Part shown: positions 1 to 7,500 of the stretch, piece after piece
Position numbering within the stretch: position 1 is the stretch's first letter
Layout of the letters: every line of letters starts with the position of its first letter
Assembly (NCBI GenBank): GCA_022822245.1
Contig: JAJECB010000313.1
Span: forward strand, 1-17,947
Length of the DNA: 17,947 bases
DNA from: Gammaproteobacteria bacterium
GTDB taxonomy: Bacteria; Pseudomonadota; Gammaproteobacteria; HK1
Direction: 5' to 3'
Translations under genes and position numbers: made by a program
Notes under the pieces: model-generated
The model's database searches: none
What the model saw: only the letters and a program-made list of their open reading frames with translations
Told to the model about the DNA's origin: nothing

Positions 1-166
1 CCGATCTGACGAAAACCATACAGGCCCGCGGCCGAAAATGGCTGCATCGAGAGGCCGGACATACGACGGTACCTGACCCACATGCCGCCCTTCGTTCAAC
101 GTCGTGCTTGCCAACCAGGGGGGCGTCCACATACGTCCGCAACAGGACATCGGTGAATTATTGCGG
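1..166. other. Left edge, no gene recognised
   Basis: This stretch lies downstream of the stop codon of the thiamine-diphosphate enzyme gene and reaches the window edge. I see no convincing reading frame, RNA gene or terminator in it. Open frames that cross it are antisense shadows of the neighbouring gene. A neighbouring gene may lie just outside the window. Confidence 0.4.
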
Positions 167-1708
167 CTAGATGTCGAACTGGATCAGAAACGGTCCGCGC
201 CGACCGCACGCAGCCCGGAATACGTCGGCAAACGCTTCCAGGCGGTCGACGCGCGCCGCCTCGACACCCATGCCGTTCGCGAGATGAACCCAATCGAGCT
301 CGGGCCGCGCGAGATCGAACAGCTCGTTGGACGCGACACCGGGCTTGGCGCCGACCGCGAGCAGCTCGCCGTGGAGGATCTTGTAGATCCGATTGGCGAA
401 GACGACGTTGACGACGTCGAGCTCTTCGCGCGCCTGGGTCCATAGTGCCTGGAGCGTGTACATCCCCGCCCCGTCCGCCTGCAGACACACGACCTTGCGG
501 TCCGGACAGGCCAGCGCCGCGCCGGTCGCGGCGGGAAACCCCTGCCCGATGGCTCCCCCGGTGATCTGGATCCAGTCGTGCGGCGCGGCATTGAAGGTTG
601 GTGCCAGGAGCGCCCGGCCCGACGTGACCGCATCCTCGGAAACGATGCAGTTCTCGGGGAGCAGCGCCGCGAGGGTGGTCGCGAAGGCGATCGGCTCGAA
701 CGGGCCCTTGTGCAACTCGGGCTCGACCTCGCCCACCGGAATCCCGACCCTCGCGGGCGCACCGAGCTCGTCGGCGAGGCCGTGCAAGGCCGCGACGGTG
801 TCTTCCTCCGGCCTCGCGAGCACATGGGTCTCGGCGTCGGACGGGGCAAGCAGACTGGGTTTCTCCGGGTACCCGAAGAATCCGGTGGGGGGCCTGGCAC
901 CGACGAGCACGACATGGCGGACACCGTCCAGCTCCCTCATCGCGAGGTCCACCGCGTAGGGGATGCGATCGACCGGAACCCGGCCCCGGCCGCGGGCCAT
1001 GCGTGGGATTTGGGTCGATGTCTTGAGCATCGCGCCGCTCGCGTGCGCGACCCTTTGCGCCGCCTCGAGGCCCTCTTCGCCCAACGCCTGACCCGACACC
1101 ACGAGAACCGCGCGTTCGCGCCTGCGAAGCGCCAGCGCGACGTTGCGAATCGTGTCCGGCGCGACCACGGAACGCTGGGGAACGGGCAGTGGGTCGGCAA
1201 CCCTGCCGCCGTCGCTCCACGCCGTGTCGGCGGGCAGGATGAGGGTGGCGATCCGGCCGGGCGGGGTCATCGCCGCCTGCACCGCGGCGGCGCCGTCGAC
1301 ACCGATGCGATCCGACGATTCGCTGCTCCGCACCCAGTGCGACACGGTCCGGGCGAGCCCCTCGGTGTCGTAGGTGAGCGGCGAGTCGTGGGGCCGGTGC
1401 CAGGTCGCATGGTCGCCGACGATGTTCACCATCGGGGTGCTGGCGCGCCGTGCGTTGTGGATGTTGGCGGTGCCGTTCGCGAGCCCGGGTCCGCAATGGA
1501 GCAGGGTCGCGGCCGGCCTTCCCGTCATGCGCGCGTAACCGTCGGCGCATCCGGTCACCACGGTCTCCGCGAGGCCGAGCACGCAACGCATGCCGGCGAC
1601 CTTGTCGAGCGCCGCGACGAAGTGCATCTCCGACGTGCCGGGGTTGGCGAAGCAGGTATCGACGCCGCTCGCGAGAAGCGAGCGAACCAGGCTTTCTGCT
1701 CCATTCAC
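167..1708 (-). CDS. Thiamine diphosphate-dependent enzyme, acetolactate synthase large-subunit-like
   Basis: Cytosolic ThDP enzyme of the acetolactate synthase / benzoylformate decarboxylase superfamily; the substrate is not predictable. Visible motifs are the N-terminal GVDTCFANPGTSEMHF block, the conserved activating Glu in GLAETVVTGCADGYAR, GPGLANGTANIHNARRA in the PYR domain, and the C-terminal PP-domain cofactor signature ADGAGMYTLQALW followed about 26 residues later by FANR. The ADG/FANR variant in place of GDG/NN is, as I recall, usual for this acetolactate-synthase-like subgroup. I chose the GTG at 1708 because it gives the family-typical opening (V/M)NGAESLV with a GGAG about 9 nt upstream, for 513 aa. 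An ATG at 1729 and a GTG at 1753 are in-frame alternatives without a clear Shine-Dalgarno. It is divergent from hyuA. No small regulatory subunit of acetolactate synthase is nearby, so a biosynthetic IlvB role is unlikely. Confidence 0.85.
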   Translation of the reverse strand: MNGAESLVRSLLASGVDTCFANPGTSEMHFVAALDKVAGMRCVLGLAETVVTGCADGYARMTGRPAATLLHCGPGLANGTANIHNARRASTPMVNIVGDHATWHRPHDSPLTYDTEGLARTVSHWVRSSESSDRIGVDGAAAVQAAMTPPGRIATLILPADTAWSDGGRVADPLPVPQRSVVAPDTIRNVALALRRRERAVLVVSGQALGEEGLEAAQRVAHASGAMLKTSTQIPRMARGRGRVPVDRIPYAVDLAMRELDGVRHVVLVGARPPTGFFGYPEKPSLLAPSDAETHVLARPEEDTVAALHGLADELGAPARVGIPVGEVEPELHKGPFEPIAFATTLAALLPENCIVSEDAVTSGRALLAPTFNAAPHDWIQITGGAIGQGFPAATGAALACPDRKVVCLQADGAGMYTLQALWTQAREELDVVNVVFANRIYKILHGELLAVGAKPGVASNELFDLARPELDWVHLANGMGVEAARVDRLEAFADVFRAACGRRGPFLIQFDI

Positions 1709-1995
1709 GAAACGAGGCTCCGCGCGCATTCGACAAGCCGCGCACGCTAGCACACACGAGCCGGAGCGGCCGCGACAAGCCCGAAACCGGCATCGGTCGT
1801 GCCCGGCCCCAAGCGGCGTCGGGGAGAGGACAGGATGCGCGGGGACGGACCGGCGAGCTTGTCGTCGCTGCGGCCGGGGTGCGCGGGAACGGATTCTGTG
1901 CTCCGATCCCCACGCTGCGGGCGGATCGACACATTCGTCCTCGAAGCGGCAGGATTGGCCTCGCGTGCGTGAGGGCCGGAGACCGGGAGCGAGGC
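1709..1995. other. Divergent intergenic region between ThDP enzyme and hyuA
   Basis: Both flanking genes must start transcription from within or near this 287-base GC-rich stretch. I could not find a -10/-35 pair good enough to call on either strand, nor a recognisable operator palindrome. Open frames through it are upstream extensions of the neighbouring genes that lack the family-typical N-termini. Confidence 0.4.
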
Positions 1996-4017
1996 ATGCG
2001 CGTCGGCATCGAGGTAGGCGGAACGTTCACCGATCTCGTGGCGGTCGAGGGGGAGTCCGTGCGCACGGCGAAGGTGCCGAGCACGCCGGCGAACCCCGAC
2101 GAGGGGGCGATGCAGGCGATCGACGCCGCCGGCCTCGACCCGGGAGCGATCGAGGAGCTCGTCCACGGCTCGACGGTCGCGACCAACGCGGTCCTCGAAC
2201 GCAAGGGCGCCGTGGTCTGCCTCTTCGTCACGAAGGGCATCCGGGACGTGCTGCTGCTCCAGCGGCACGACAAGGACGCGATCTACGACCTTCGATACGC
2301 CAAGCCCGAACCGGTCGTGCCCCGCCGGGACGTCATCGAGATCGACGAGCGCGTCGCGGCCAACGGCACGGTCATCAGGAGCCCGGATCGGGCGGCGGTC
2401 ACCAGCCTCGTCCGGCGGGTGTTGACGGCAGGAAGCTACGAGGCGGCGGCACTCTGTTTCCTCCATGCCTACGCCAATCCGGACCACGAAAGGATGGTCG
2501 CGGGCGTCATTCGCGAGCTCGCCCCGACTCTCCCGGTGACCTGTTCGAGCGACGTGACGCAGGAATTCCGGGAATACGAACGTGCCTCGACCACCGCGCT
2601 TGCCGCGTACGTGCAACCGGTGATGGCCGGCTACGTCAACCGGTTCTCCGCCGCCCTCGCCGACCGCGGTTTCACCGGGCGGTTCAGCATCATGCAATCC
2701 AATGGCGGCCGGATGCCGGCCGAAGCGATGGCGCGCAACGCCATTTCGGCGCTCTTCTCGGGCCCCGCGGCAGGCGTGATCGGCGCAGTACGGAGCGTCG
2801 CCGACGCCGGGTACCACAACCTCGTCACCCTCGACATGGGCGGTACCAGCACCGATGTCGCGCTCGTTGCCGACGGGCGGCCGGAGCTCGCGTCGATGAC
2901 GCGGATCGACGGCCTGCCGGTGAAGACCCCGGTCGTCGACATCGTGACGGTCGGGGCCGGCGGCGGCTCCATCGCCTGGGTCGACGACGGCGGCCTGCTC
3001 AGGGTCGGCCCGGGCTCGGCCGGCGCGACTCCGGGGCCGGCCTGCTACCGGCGGGGCGGCGACCGGCCGACGGTCACCGATGCGCACCTCGTCCGCGGCA
3101 CCCTTCGGCCGGATGCGTTCCTTGGGGGGCGCATGGAGGTCGACCGCGATGCGGCGCGCCGGGTGTTTCGGCCGCTGGCCGGTCGGTTCGGGGTGTCGGT
3201 CGAGGAGATCGCGGACAGCGTGATCCGCCTTGCCGAGGTCAGCATCGTGCGCGCCATCCAGCGGGTCTCCACCGAACGCGGCCGCGATCCGCGCGACTAC
3301 GTGCTGGTGCCCTTCGGCGGGGCCGGCCCATTGCATGCGGCGAGGGTGGCCGAGGACCTCGCGATCGGGACCGCCGTCGTGCCGCCGAATGCGGGAGTCC
3401 TCTCCGCTTCCGGTCTCCTCCTCTCCGACCACGTTCACTATCGAGCCCGGACCCGGCGGCTCGCCGTCACCGAGGCCAACATGCCCGACATCCGAGAGAC
3501 CGTCGAAACCTTGCAGGCGGAAGCGCGCGACCATCTCGCCGAGCTCGGGATCGGGGCGGCGGTGGACTTCGATCGAGTGCTCGAGATGCGGTACCTCGGT
3601 CAGGCCTTCGAGGTGCCGGTCCCGCTCTCCGATCCGGATCTCGACGAGCTGCGGGCCGAGGACCTCGTCGCCCGGTTCGGCGAGGCGCACCACCGGATAT
3701 TCGAGTTCGCGAAGCCGCCTGGCGACCCGGTCGAGGTCGTATCCTTTCGGGTGGGGGTCAAGGTTCCCCCGCCGCCGATGCCGGCGATGCGCCGCCGGCA
3801 GGCGAACGGTGGGGCCGTGCGCAGCCGCACCGTCCTTACCGAACGCGGCGAGACCCTCGATGCCGACCTCATGACCCGCGCGAACCTGGGCCCGGTCGCC
3901 GCCGTCGGTCCGCTGCTGATCGACGATGGCAGCGCAACGGTGTACGTTCCTCCGGGCTGGACGGCCGCCCGCGACGGGAACGACAACGTGATCCTGCGGA
4001 AGGAGGCAGCTCCATGA
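1996..4017 (+). CDS. hyuA: Hydantoinase/oxoprolinase family protein, subunit A (HyuA-like)
   Basis: ATP-dependent hydrolase or carboxylase subunit of the N-methylhydantoinase A / 5-oxoprolinase / acetone carboxylase beta family; 673 aa, close to the usual 650-700. The protein opens MRVGIEVGGTFTD, the first phosphate-binding loop of the ASKHA-type ATPase fold, and has the second loop LDMGGTSTD at residues 279-287. These are followed by VTVGAGGGSIAWVD and GPGSAGATPGPACYRRGG with PTVTDAHL, all hallmarks of the family. The ATG at 1996 is chosen because GGTFTD normally lies within the first 15 residues; GGGAG and GAGG lie just upstream. The frame stays open far upstream but without family-like sequence. 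The stop overlaps the hyuB start (ATGA), so the two subunits are probably made together. The actual substrate (hydantoin, 5-oxoproline or another cyclic amide) cannot be decided from sequence. Confidence 0.92.
   Translation: MRVGIEVGGTFTDLVAVEGESVRTAKVPSTPANPDEGAMQAIDAAGLDPGAIEELVHGSTVATNAVLERKGAVVCLFVTKGIRDVLLLQRHDKDAIYDLRYAKPEPVVPRRDVIEIDERVAANGTVIRSPDRAAVTSLVRRVLTAGSYEAAALCFLHAYANPDHERMVAGVIRELAPTLPVTCSSDVTQEFREYERASTTALAAYVQPVMAGYVNRFSAALADRGFTGRFSIMQSNGGRMPAEAMARNAISALFSGPAAGVIGAVRSVADAGYHNLVTLDMGGTSTDVALVADGRPELASMTRIDGLPVKTPVVDIVTVGAGGGSIAWVDDGGLLRVGPGSAGATPGPACYRRGGDRPTVTDAHLVRGTLRPDAFLGGRMEVDRDAARRVFRPLAGRFGVSVEEIADSVIRLAEVSIVRAIQRVSTERGRDPRDYVLVPFGGAGPLHAARVAEDLAIGTAVVPPNAGVLSASGLLLSDHVHYRARTRRLAVTEANMPDIRETVETLQAEARDHLAELGIGAAVDFDRVLEMRYLGQAFEVPVPLSDPDLDELRAEDLVARFGEAHHRIFEFAKPPGDPVEVVSFRVGVKVPPPPMPAMRRRQANGGAVRSRTVLTERGETLDADLMTRANLGPVAAVGPLLIDDGSATVYVPPGWTAARDGNDNVILRKEAAP
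4001..4006 (+). promoter_or_regulatory. Strong ribosome binding site of hyuB
   Basis: A perfect AGGAGG lies inside the 3' end of hyuA, 7 nt before the hyuB ATG at 4014. With the ATGA stop/start overlap it fixes the hyuB start and indicates coupled, balanced translation of the two subunits. Confidence 0.85.
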
Positions 4018-5660
4018 AGGTTTCGCCGGTGGACCAGGCCGTGATCACCCAGGCCCTCGTCGCGGCCGCCGACGAAATGGGCATCAAGCTGATCCGCTCG
4101 GCCCATTCCCCGGTGGTTCGTGAAGCCCAGGATTGTTCGGCCGCGATCCTCGACCGCACCGGAAGGGTGGTCAGCCAGGCCGATCTCATCCCGATTCAAC
4201 TCGGCTCGGTGACCCACACCTTCCGCGCGTGTCTTCGGCACCACCCCTTGGAGACCCTCCAGGAGGGCGACTTCCTCATCAACAACGACCCCTACTCGGG
4301 CGGGCAGCACCTCCCCGACATCTTCCTCTTTTCGCCGATATTCCTGGACGGGCTCCTGGTCGGGATCACCGCGACGGTCGTCCATCACATCGACCTCGGC
4401 GGCGGCGCGCCCGGCCTCAATCCGGATGCCGGCGACGTGCACGGGGAAGGCATCACCTTTCCGCCGAGCCGCTACTCGGTCGAGCGGGACTGGAACGGCG
4501 GCCCCTTCGAACGCCTGGTTCGCGCCAACGTGCGCATGCCGGAGGCCACCATCGGCGACATCAATGCCCAGTTCGCCGCGAACGCGGTCGGCGGCGAGCG
4601 GCTCAAGGGGCTGTGTCGCAAGTTCGGGGCGGATACGGTCTTCGCGGCGATGGACGAGATGCTCGCCTACTCGGAGCGCCGCATCCGGGCCGCGATCGCG
4701 GCCGCGCCCGACGGCACCTGGCGAGGCGAGGCGTGGCTCGACGACGATGGCGTGAATGAAGACCCGGTGCCGATACGGGCGAAGGTGACCATCCGCGGCG
4801 ACTCGATCGCGGTGGACTTCGCGGGCACCGCCGGCCAGGTCGCCACCAACCTGAACAACCCGTTCGCCTCCACGGCCTCGTCCGCCATCGCCTGCATCAA
4901 GGCGGTGCTGACCGATCCCGACATCCCGTTCAACGAGGGGGCGGAACGCGCGATCACGGTGACGGCACCCTGCGGTTCCCTCGTCAATCCGCGACCGCCG
5001 GCCCCGGTGCGGGCCCGTCTGCTCCCGAGCTACCGGGTGGTGAACGCGGTCATGAACGCGCTCGCCGGCGCGGTACCGGACCGGGTCATCGCCCCGGGAT
5101 TCGACACGACCACCGTCAGTTGCCTCAGCCACCGGAACGACGACGGTTACAACATCTATCTCGAGATCTTCGGCGGCGGCTACGGGGCCGGCCCGGACAA
5201 CGACGGATGCGATGGGGTCGACTCGATACTCTCGAACTGCTCGAACATCCCCATCGAGGCGATGGAGAGCGACTACCCCTTCTTCCGGATCGAGGACTAC
5301 AGCCTGCGATCCGCCTCGGGGGGCGCGGGGCGGCAGCGAGGCGGCATGGGGTTTCAACGGGTCTACCGGATCCTCGACCGCGACGTGACGTTCGCGACCT
5401 ACGGGGACCGCTTCCGCATCGGTGCCGAGGGCCTGTTCGGCGGCGGCGCCGGGGCGACGGCGGAGACCTGGGTCCTGCGCGGCGGCCAGAAGATCCCGCT
5501 CAGGTCCAAGCAGCAGTTCCCGTTGAGCCGAGGCGACCGCCTCGTTGTCCGCACCGGTGGCGGGGGCGGCTACGGACCACCCGGCGAGCGCGACGTCGCC
5601 CTCGCCGAGCGGGACCGGATGAACGGCTTCGGAAGCAACCCGGGACCGGACGCGCGATGA
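4014..5660 (+). CDS. hyuB: Hydantoinase/oxoprolinase family protein, subunit B (HyuB-like)
   Basis: Partner subunit of HyuA, 548 aa, within the usual 510-600 range. The N-terminus MKVSPVDQAVITQALVAAAD is typical. Family landmarks are INNDPYSGGQHLPD at residues 89-102, VVHHIDLGGGAPG at 122-134 with His and Asp residues that I expect to be metal ligands by analogy with the acetone carboxylase alpha subunit, GDINAQFAANAVGGERL, and the C-terminal RTGGGGGYGPP that closes HyuB proteins. The start is set by AGGAGG 7 nt upstream and overlaps the hyuA stop. The assembled AB complex would hydrolyse a cyclic amide at the cost of ATP in the cytosol. No transporter, racemase or carbamoylase adjoins the pair, so hydantoin use in particular is unproven. 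Confidence 0.92.
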   Translation: MKVSPVDQAVITQALVAAADEMGIKLIRSAHSPVVREAQDCSAAILDRTGRVVSQADLIPIQLGSVTHTFRACLRHHPLETLQEGDFLINNDPYSGGQHLPDIFLFSPIFLDGLLVGITATVVHHIDLGGGAPGLNPDAGDVHGEGITFPPSRYSVERDWNGGPFERLVRANVRMPEATIGDINAQFAANAVGGERLKGLCRKFGADTVFAAMDEMLAYSERRIRAAIAAAPDGTWRGEAWLDDDGVNEDPVPIRAKVTIRGDSIAVDFAGTAGQVATNLNNPFASTASSAIACIKAVLTDPDIPFNEGAERAITVTAPCGSLVNPRPPAPVRARLLPSYRVVNAVMNALAGAVPDRVIAPGFDTTTVSCLSHRNDDGYNIYLEIFGGGYGAGPDNDGCDGVDSILSNCSNIPIEAMESDYPFFRIEDYSLRSASGGAGRQRGGMGFQRVYRILDRDVTFATYGDRFRIGAEGLFGGGAGATAETWVLRGGQKIPLRSKQQFPLSRGDRLVVRTGGGGGYGPPGERDVALAERDRMNGFGSNPGPDAR

Positions 5661-5724
5661 GCCCGTGCTGCCCCCCCGGCACCGCGGACGGTGGCGTTCG
5701 GCGGGTCGTATCGCCATGAAGGCG

Positions 5725-5744
5725 GGCCGGTCGCATTCCCGGCC
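5725..5744. terminator. Weak hairpin between convergent hyuB and peroxiredoxin genes
   Basis: GGCCGG (5725-5730) pairs with CCGGCC (5739-5744) across an 8-nt loop in the short gap between convergent stop codons. There is no T tract on either side, so this is at best a weak or factor-assisted bidirectional terminator. Confidence 0.3.
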
Positions 5745-5749
5745 GCTGA

Positions 5750-6241
5750 TCAGGCCTTCGCCGCTTCGCGCCTCCGACGCTCGTGGAAGGCGACGAGCTT
5801 CGCCACGTCCTCCGCGTCCATGCGCCCGATGGGGCCGGAGCTGTAGGTGGAGGTGACGACGCGGCCCTCGCGGTCGAGGACGAACTCCGACGGCTGGATG
5901 ATGCTCCGCCGGTCCTCCCACCACGAGTCGAGCGCGGCGGCCTGCTCGCGGGTGACCCCCTCGGCGACCGGGAAGTCGAGGCCGTCCGCCACTTCCCGGG
6001 CCTTCTCGCCGGTGTCGACGCTCGCGGCGAGGATGTAGCCGACGCCGGCCTCGGCCAGCGCCGCACGGTTCCTGGAGAAGCCGTCCAACTGACGGCGGCA
6101 GTAGGGTCACCAATGACCTCGATAGAACAGGATGACGTTGTAGTCGGAGGAGAGATCGTCCGGCAGGCTCACCGCACCGCCGCCCGTGAGGGTGAGGGCC
6201 ATGGCGGGGAACCGGTCGCCCGCGTCGAGCTTGTGGGCCAT
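5750..6241 (-). CDS. Peroxiredoxin-like redoxin-domain selenoprotein (in-frame TGA read as Sec)
   Basis: Thioredoxin-fold thiol/selenol oxidoreductase of the AhpC/TSA (redoxin) superfamily, 163 aa if the TGA at 6107-6109 is read through. The first 44 residues open MAHKLDAGDRFPAM and end FYRGHW; the frame continues after TGA with PYCRRQLDGF to a TGA stop at 5750. In cysteine homologues this site reads FYRGHWCPYCRRQL, so TGA replaces the first, presumably attacking, Cys and gives Sec45-Pro-Tyr-Cys48. The downstream part is well kept (YILAASVDT, EDRRSIIQPSEFVLDREGRV, STGPIGR-like SSGPIGR), which argues against decay. An AGGA 6 nt upstream supports the ATG at 6241. A SECIS-like hairpin follows the TGA. 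Family members named redoxin domain-containing (seleno)protein are known. The main alternative is a single Cys-to-stop nonsense mutation. Gene callers will split it into two fragments or miss half. Confidence 0.85.
6071..6105 (-). promoter_or_regulatory. Putative bacterial SECIS element
   Basis: On the minus strand the bases after the TGA (6107-6109) are CCCTACTGCC, then GCCGTC-AGTTG-GACGGC (6096 down to 6080): a perfect 6-bp stem with a 5-nt apical loop whose second base is G followed by U. The apical loop begins 16 nt after the UGA, at the short end of the roughly 16-37 nt window used for bacterial SECIS prediction. A 3-bp lower helix (CCT 6105-6103 with AGG 6073-6071) can close a symmetric 6x6 internal loop. 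SelB would bind this hairpin with tRNA-Sec. The fold was drawn by eye, not computed. Confidence 0.7.
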
Positions 6242-6587
6242 TTTGGGTCCTTTCGTGGCAGGTGCAGGACAGCCAATTCTAGTACCCTTCCCGGGTCCCG
6301 TCGCGCTCGTCGCGACGAAGTCGCAGGGGACTCGAGCCGCCTGTCCGTCCCGCCACGATGAAGAGCGGAGCGTCCCCTCCGGACACGCCACGACGGGGGA
6401 AAGGACGGTTTCGGAAGCAACGCGGGATAAGCCACAGCCCGGGTCATGGCCTTATCATCTTATGAAGAATCAATATGATACATCTCATTTTGACCATGAT
6501 CTGCACCAACTTTATGTGGCGAGCGCGAGCGGCTTCCAGAATTTTGGGATAATCGCCGCACGAGATGCGGCATGCTAGGAGCCGTTC
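6242..6587. other. Divergent intergenic region with an AT-rich island
   Basis: The left half, GC-rich, should hold the promoter of the peroxiredoxin gene. The right half, about 6450-6553, is strikingly AT-rich for this window and is the likely promoter region of the methyltransferase gene. It holds TATGAT at 6474-6479, and TTGACC at 6490-6495 with the poor -10 TATGTG 17 nt downstream. A 38-codon open frame runs from an ATG at 6462 to a TAG at 6578; it has no ribosome binding site and no family I recognise. A 6-bp hairpin (GCCGCA-CGAGA-TGCGGC, 6555-6571) sits just before the methyltransferase ribosome binding site. Confidence 0.5.
6276..6281 (-). promoter_or_regulatory. Possible -10 box of the selenoprotein gene
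   Basis: TAGAAT reads on the minus strand 34 nt before the ATG and matches five of six bases of TATAAT. Seventeen bases further upstream is GCGACG, which resembles a -35 box in only three bases, so the promoter call is tentative. Confidence 0.3.
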
Positions 6588-7259
6588 ATGGAACGAGCAG
6601 ATCCTCGCGCCTTTCCGAGAAGAGACGCACCTCTCCTGGAGGCTTCCCCCCGATCCCGGCGCCCGGGCTTTCCGTCACTCACGCGCCGGCGCTCGGAGCT
6701 CGGCCTGTTCCTCCGGCGATGGCTCGCCCATCCGCTTCGAATGGGCGCAATCGCCCCCAGCGCGCCTTCCCTCGCGCGGGCCATGGCACGGGCAGCGCAC
6801 ATGGACGACGACGCGGGCCGCCCGATGATCGAGCTCGGCCCCGGGACGGGCTCGGTGACCCGAGCCCTGCTCGAGGCCGGCGTCCCGGAAGAACGCCTCG
6901 TCCTCGTCGAGCGCGACCAACACTTTCATGCCTGGCTCCAGGGGCATTTTCCAAAAGCGACGGTGCTTCACTCGGACGCCCGGGAGCTGGACGACATCCT
7001 GCCGAGAGGACAGGCGGGCACCGTTTCGACGATTGTCTCGTCCCTGCCCCTCAACAGCCTGCCGAAGTGCGAGCGGGACGAGATCGTGCGTGCCGCATTT
7101 CGCGTGCTGTCCGACGACGGCTGTCTCGTCCAGTACTCCTACGGCGTACCCTCTCCCCTCCCGTGCGAAGCGCTCGGATTGACCGGCGAGCGCATGGCGT
7201 TCGCCGCCGCGAACCTTCCACCCGCCACCGTCTGGAAGTTCATGCGCGCCCGCACCTGA
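6588..7259 (+). CDS. PmtA-like class I SAM-dependent phospholipid N-methyltransferase
   Basis: 223-aa soluble Rossmann-fold methyltransferase resembling bacterial phosphatidylethanolamine N-methyltransferase (PmtA), which turns membrane PE into mono- to trimethylated PE/phosphatidylcholine at the inner membrane. SAM-binding motif I is IELGPGTGSVTRALL at residues 81-95, the motif II acid is Glu109 in LVLVERDQ, and SSLPLNSLP at 151-159 occupies the place where rRNA dimethyltransferases carry NPPY and PmtA proteins carry a GLPL-like loop. VQYSYGVPSPLP near residue 181-192 also resembles PmtA. The ATG at 6588 has TAGGAG 6 nt upstream. The first 35 residues are Arg/Pro-rich and poorly conserved-looking, so translation could start later. 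It stands alone, divergent from the selenoprotein gene. An assignment to another small-substrate methyltransferase cannot be excluded. Confidence 0.75.
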   Translation: MERADPRAFPRRDAPLLEASPRSRRPGFPSLTRRRSELGLFLRRWLAHPLRMGAIAPSAPSLARAMARAAHMDDDAGRPMIELGPGTGSVTRALLEAGVPEERLVLVERDQHFHAWLQGHFPKATVLHSDARELDDILPRGQAGTVSTIVSSLPLNSLPKCERDEIVRAAFRVLSDDGCLVQYSYGVPSPLPCEALGLTGERMAFAAANLPPATVWKFMRART

Positions 7260-7322
7260 CCCCTCCCTGGACCGCACCCGGGCGTCGCGGGCGACGATTC
7301 GCGATCCGCCGAACGCGTGAAC

Positions 7323-7367
7323 GCCCCCCGGATTGGGGCACCGGGTGCGCACCCGGCCGAAAGGCCG
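7323..7367 (+). promoter_or_regulatory. Three adjacent hairpins between methyltransferase and ABC operon
   Basis: In the 241-base gap before the transporter operon are GCCCC/GGGGC (7323-7327 with 7335-7339), a perfect 16-base palindrome CCGGGTGCGCACCCGG (7341-7356), and CGGCC-GAAA-GGCCG with a GNRA tetraloop (7354-7367). The last two overlap by three bases, so they compete. No T tract follows. They could end the methyltransferase transcript or act in the transporter leader; the palindrome could equally be an operator. Confidence 0.35.
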
Positions 7368-7500
7368 CCGTCGCGAGCGTTCCCGGCCGCGTCCGGTGTT
7401 ACAGTTCGAGCCTTCGCTACCAATCCTTGGGCCGAGCCAGCCGGGAGCCCGGTCCGGTACCGAACCCGCTGGTCCCGGCACCGGAGCAGGATCGACTGAA

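Noticed and set aside
96..2273. Long minus-strand frames of 650-840 residues opposite hyuA, hyuB and the transporter genes
   Set aside because: They are Arg/Gly/Ala-rich translations without domains, typical of antisense frames in GC-rich DNA, and lie opposite genes with strong family motifs.
1590..3999. Long open frame running from within the ThDP gene through hyuA into hyuB
   Set aside because: Its upstream part is a low-complexity Arg/Gly/Pro-rich shadow of hyuA in another frame; only the part from the ATG at 4014 is a real protein (HyuB).
6107..6109. Reading the TGA in the peroxiredoxin gene as a simple nonsense mutation or pseudogene
   Set aside because: The stop falls exactly on the catalytic Cys codon, both flanks keep intact conserved sequence, and a SECIS-like hairpin follows. 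It stays the main alternative until selenium-decoding genes are shown in the genome.
6588..7259. Methyltransferase as an rRNA adenine dimethyltransferase (KsgA/Erm)
   Set aside because: The fold is related, but the NPPY-type motif is absent and SSLPLNSLP stands in its place, as in PmtA-like enzymes.
7260..7500. Known riboswitch upstream of the amino-acid transporter
   Set aside because: Hairpins are present but I could not match a conserved core of any riboswitch class by eye.
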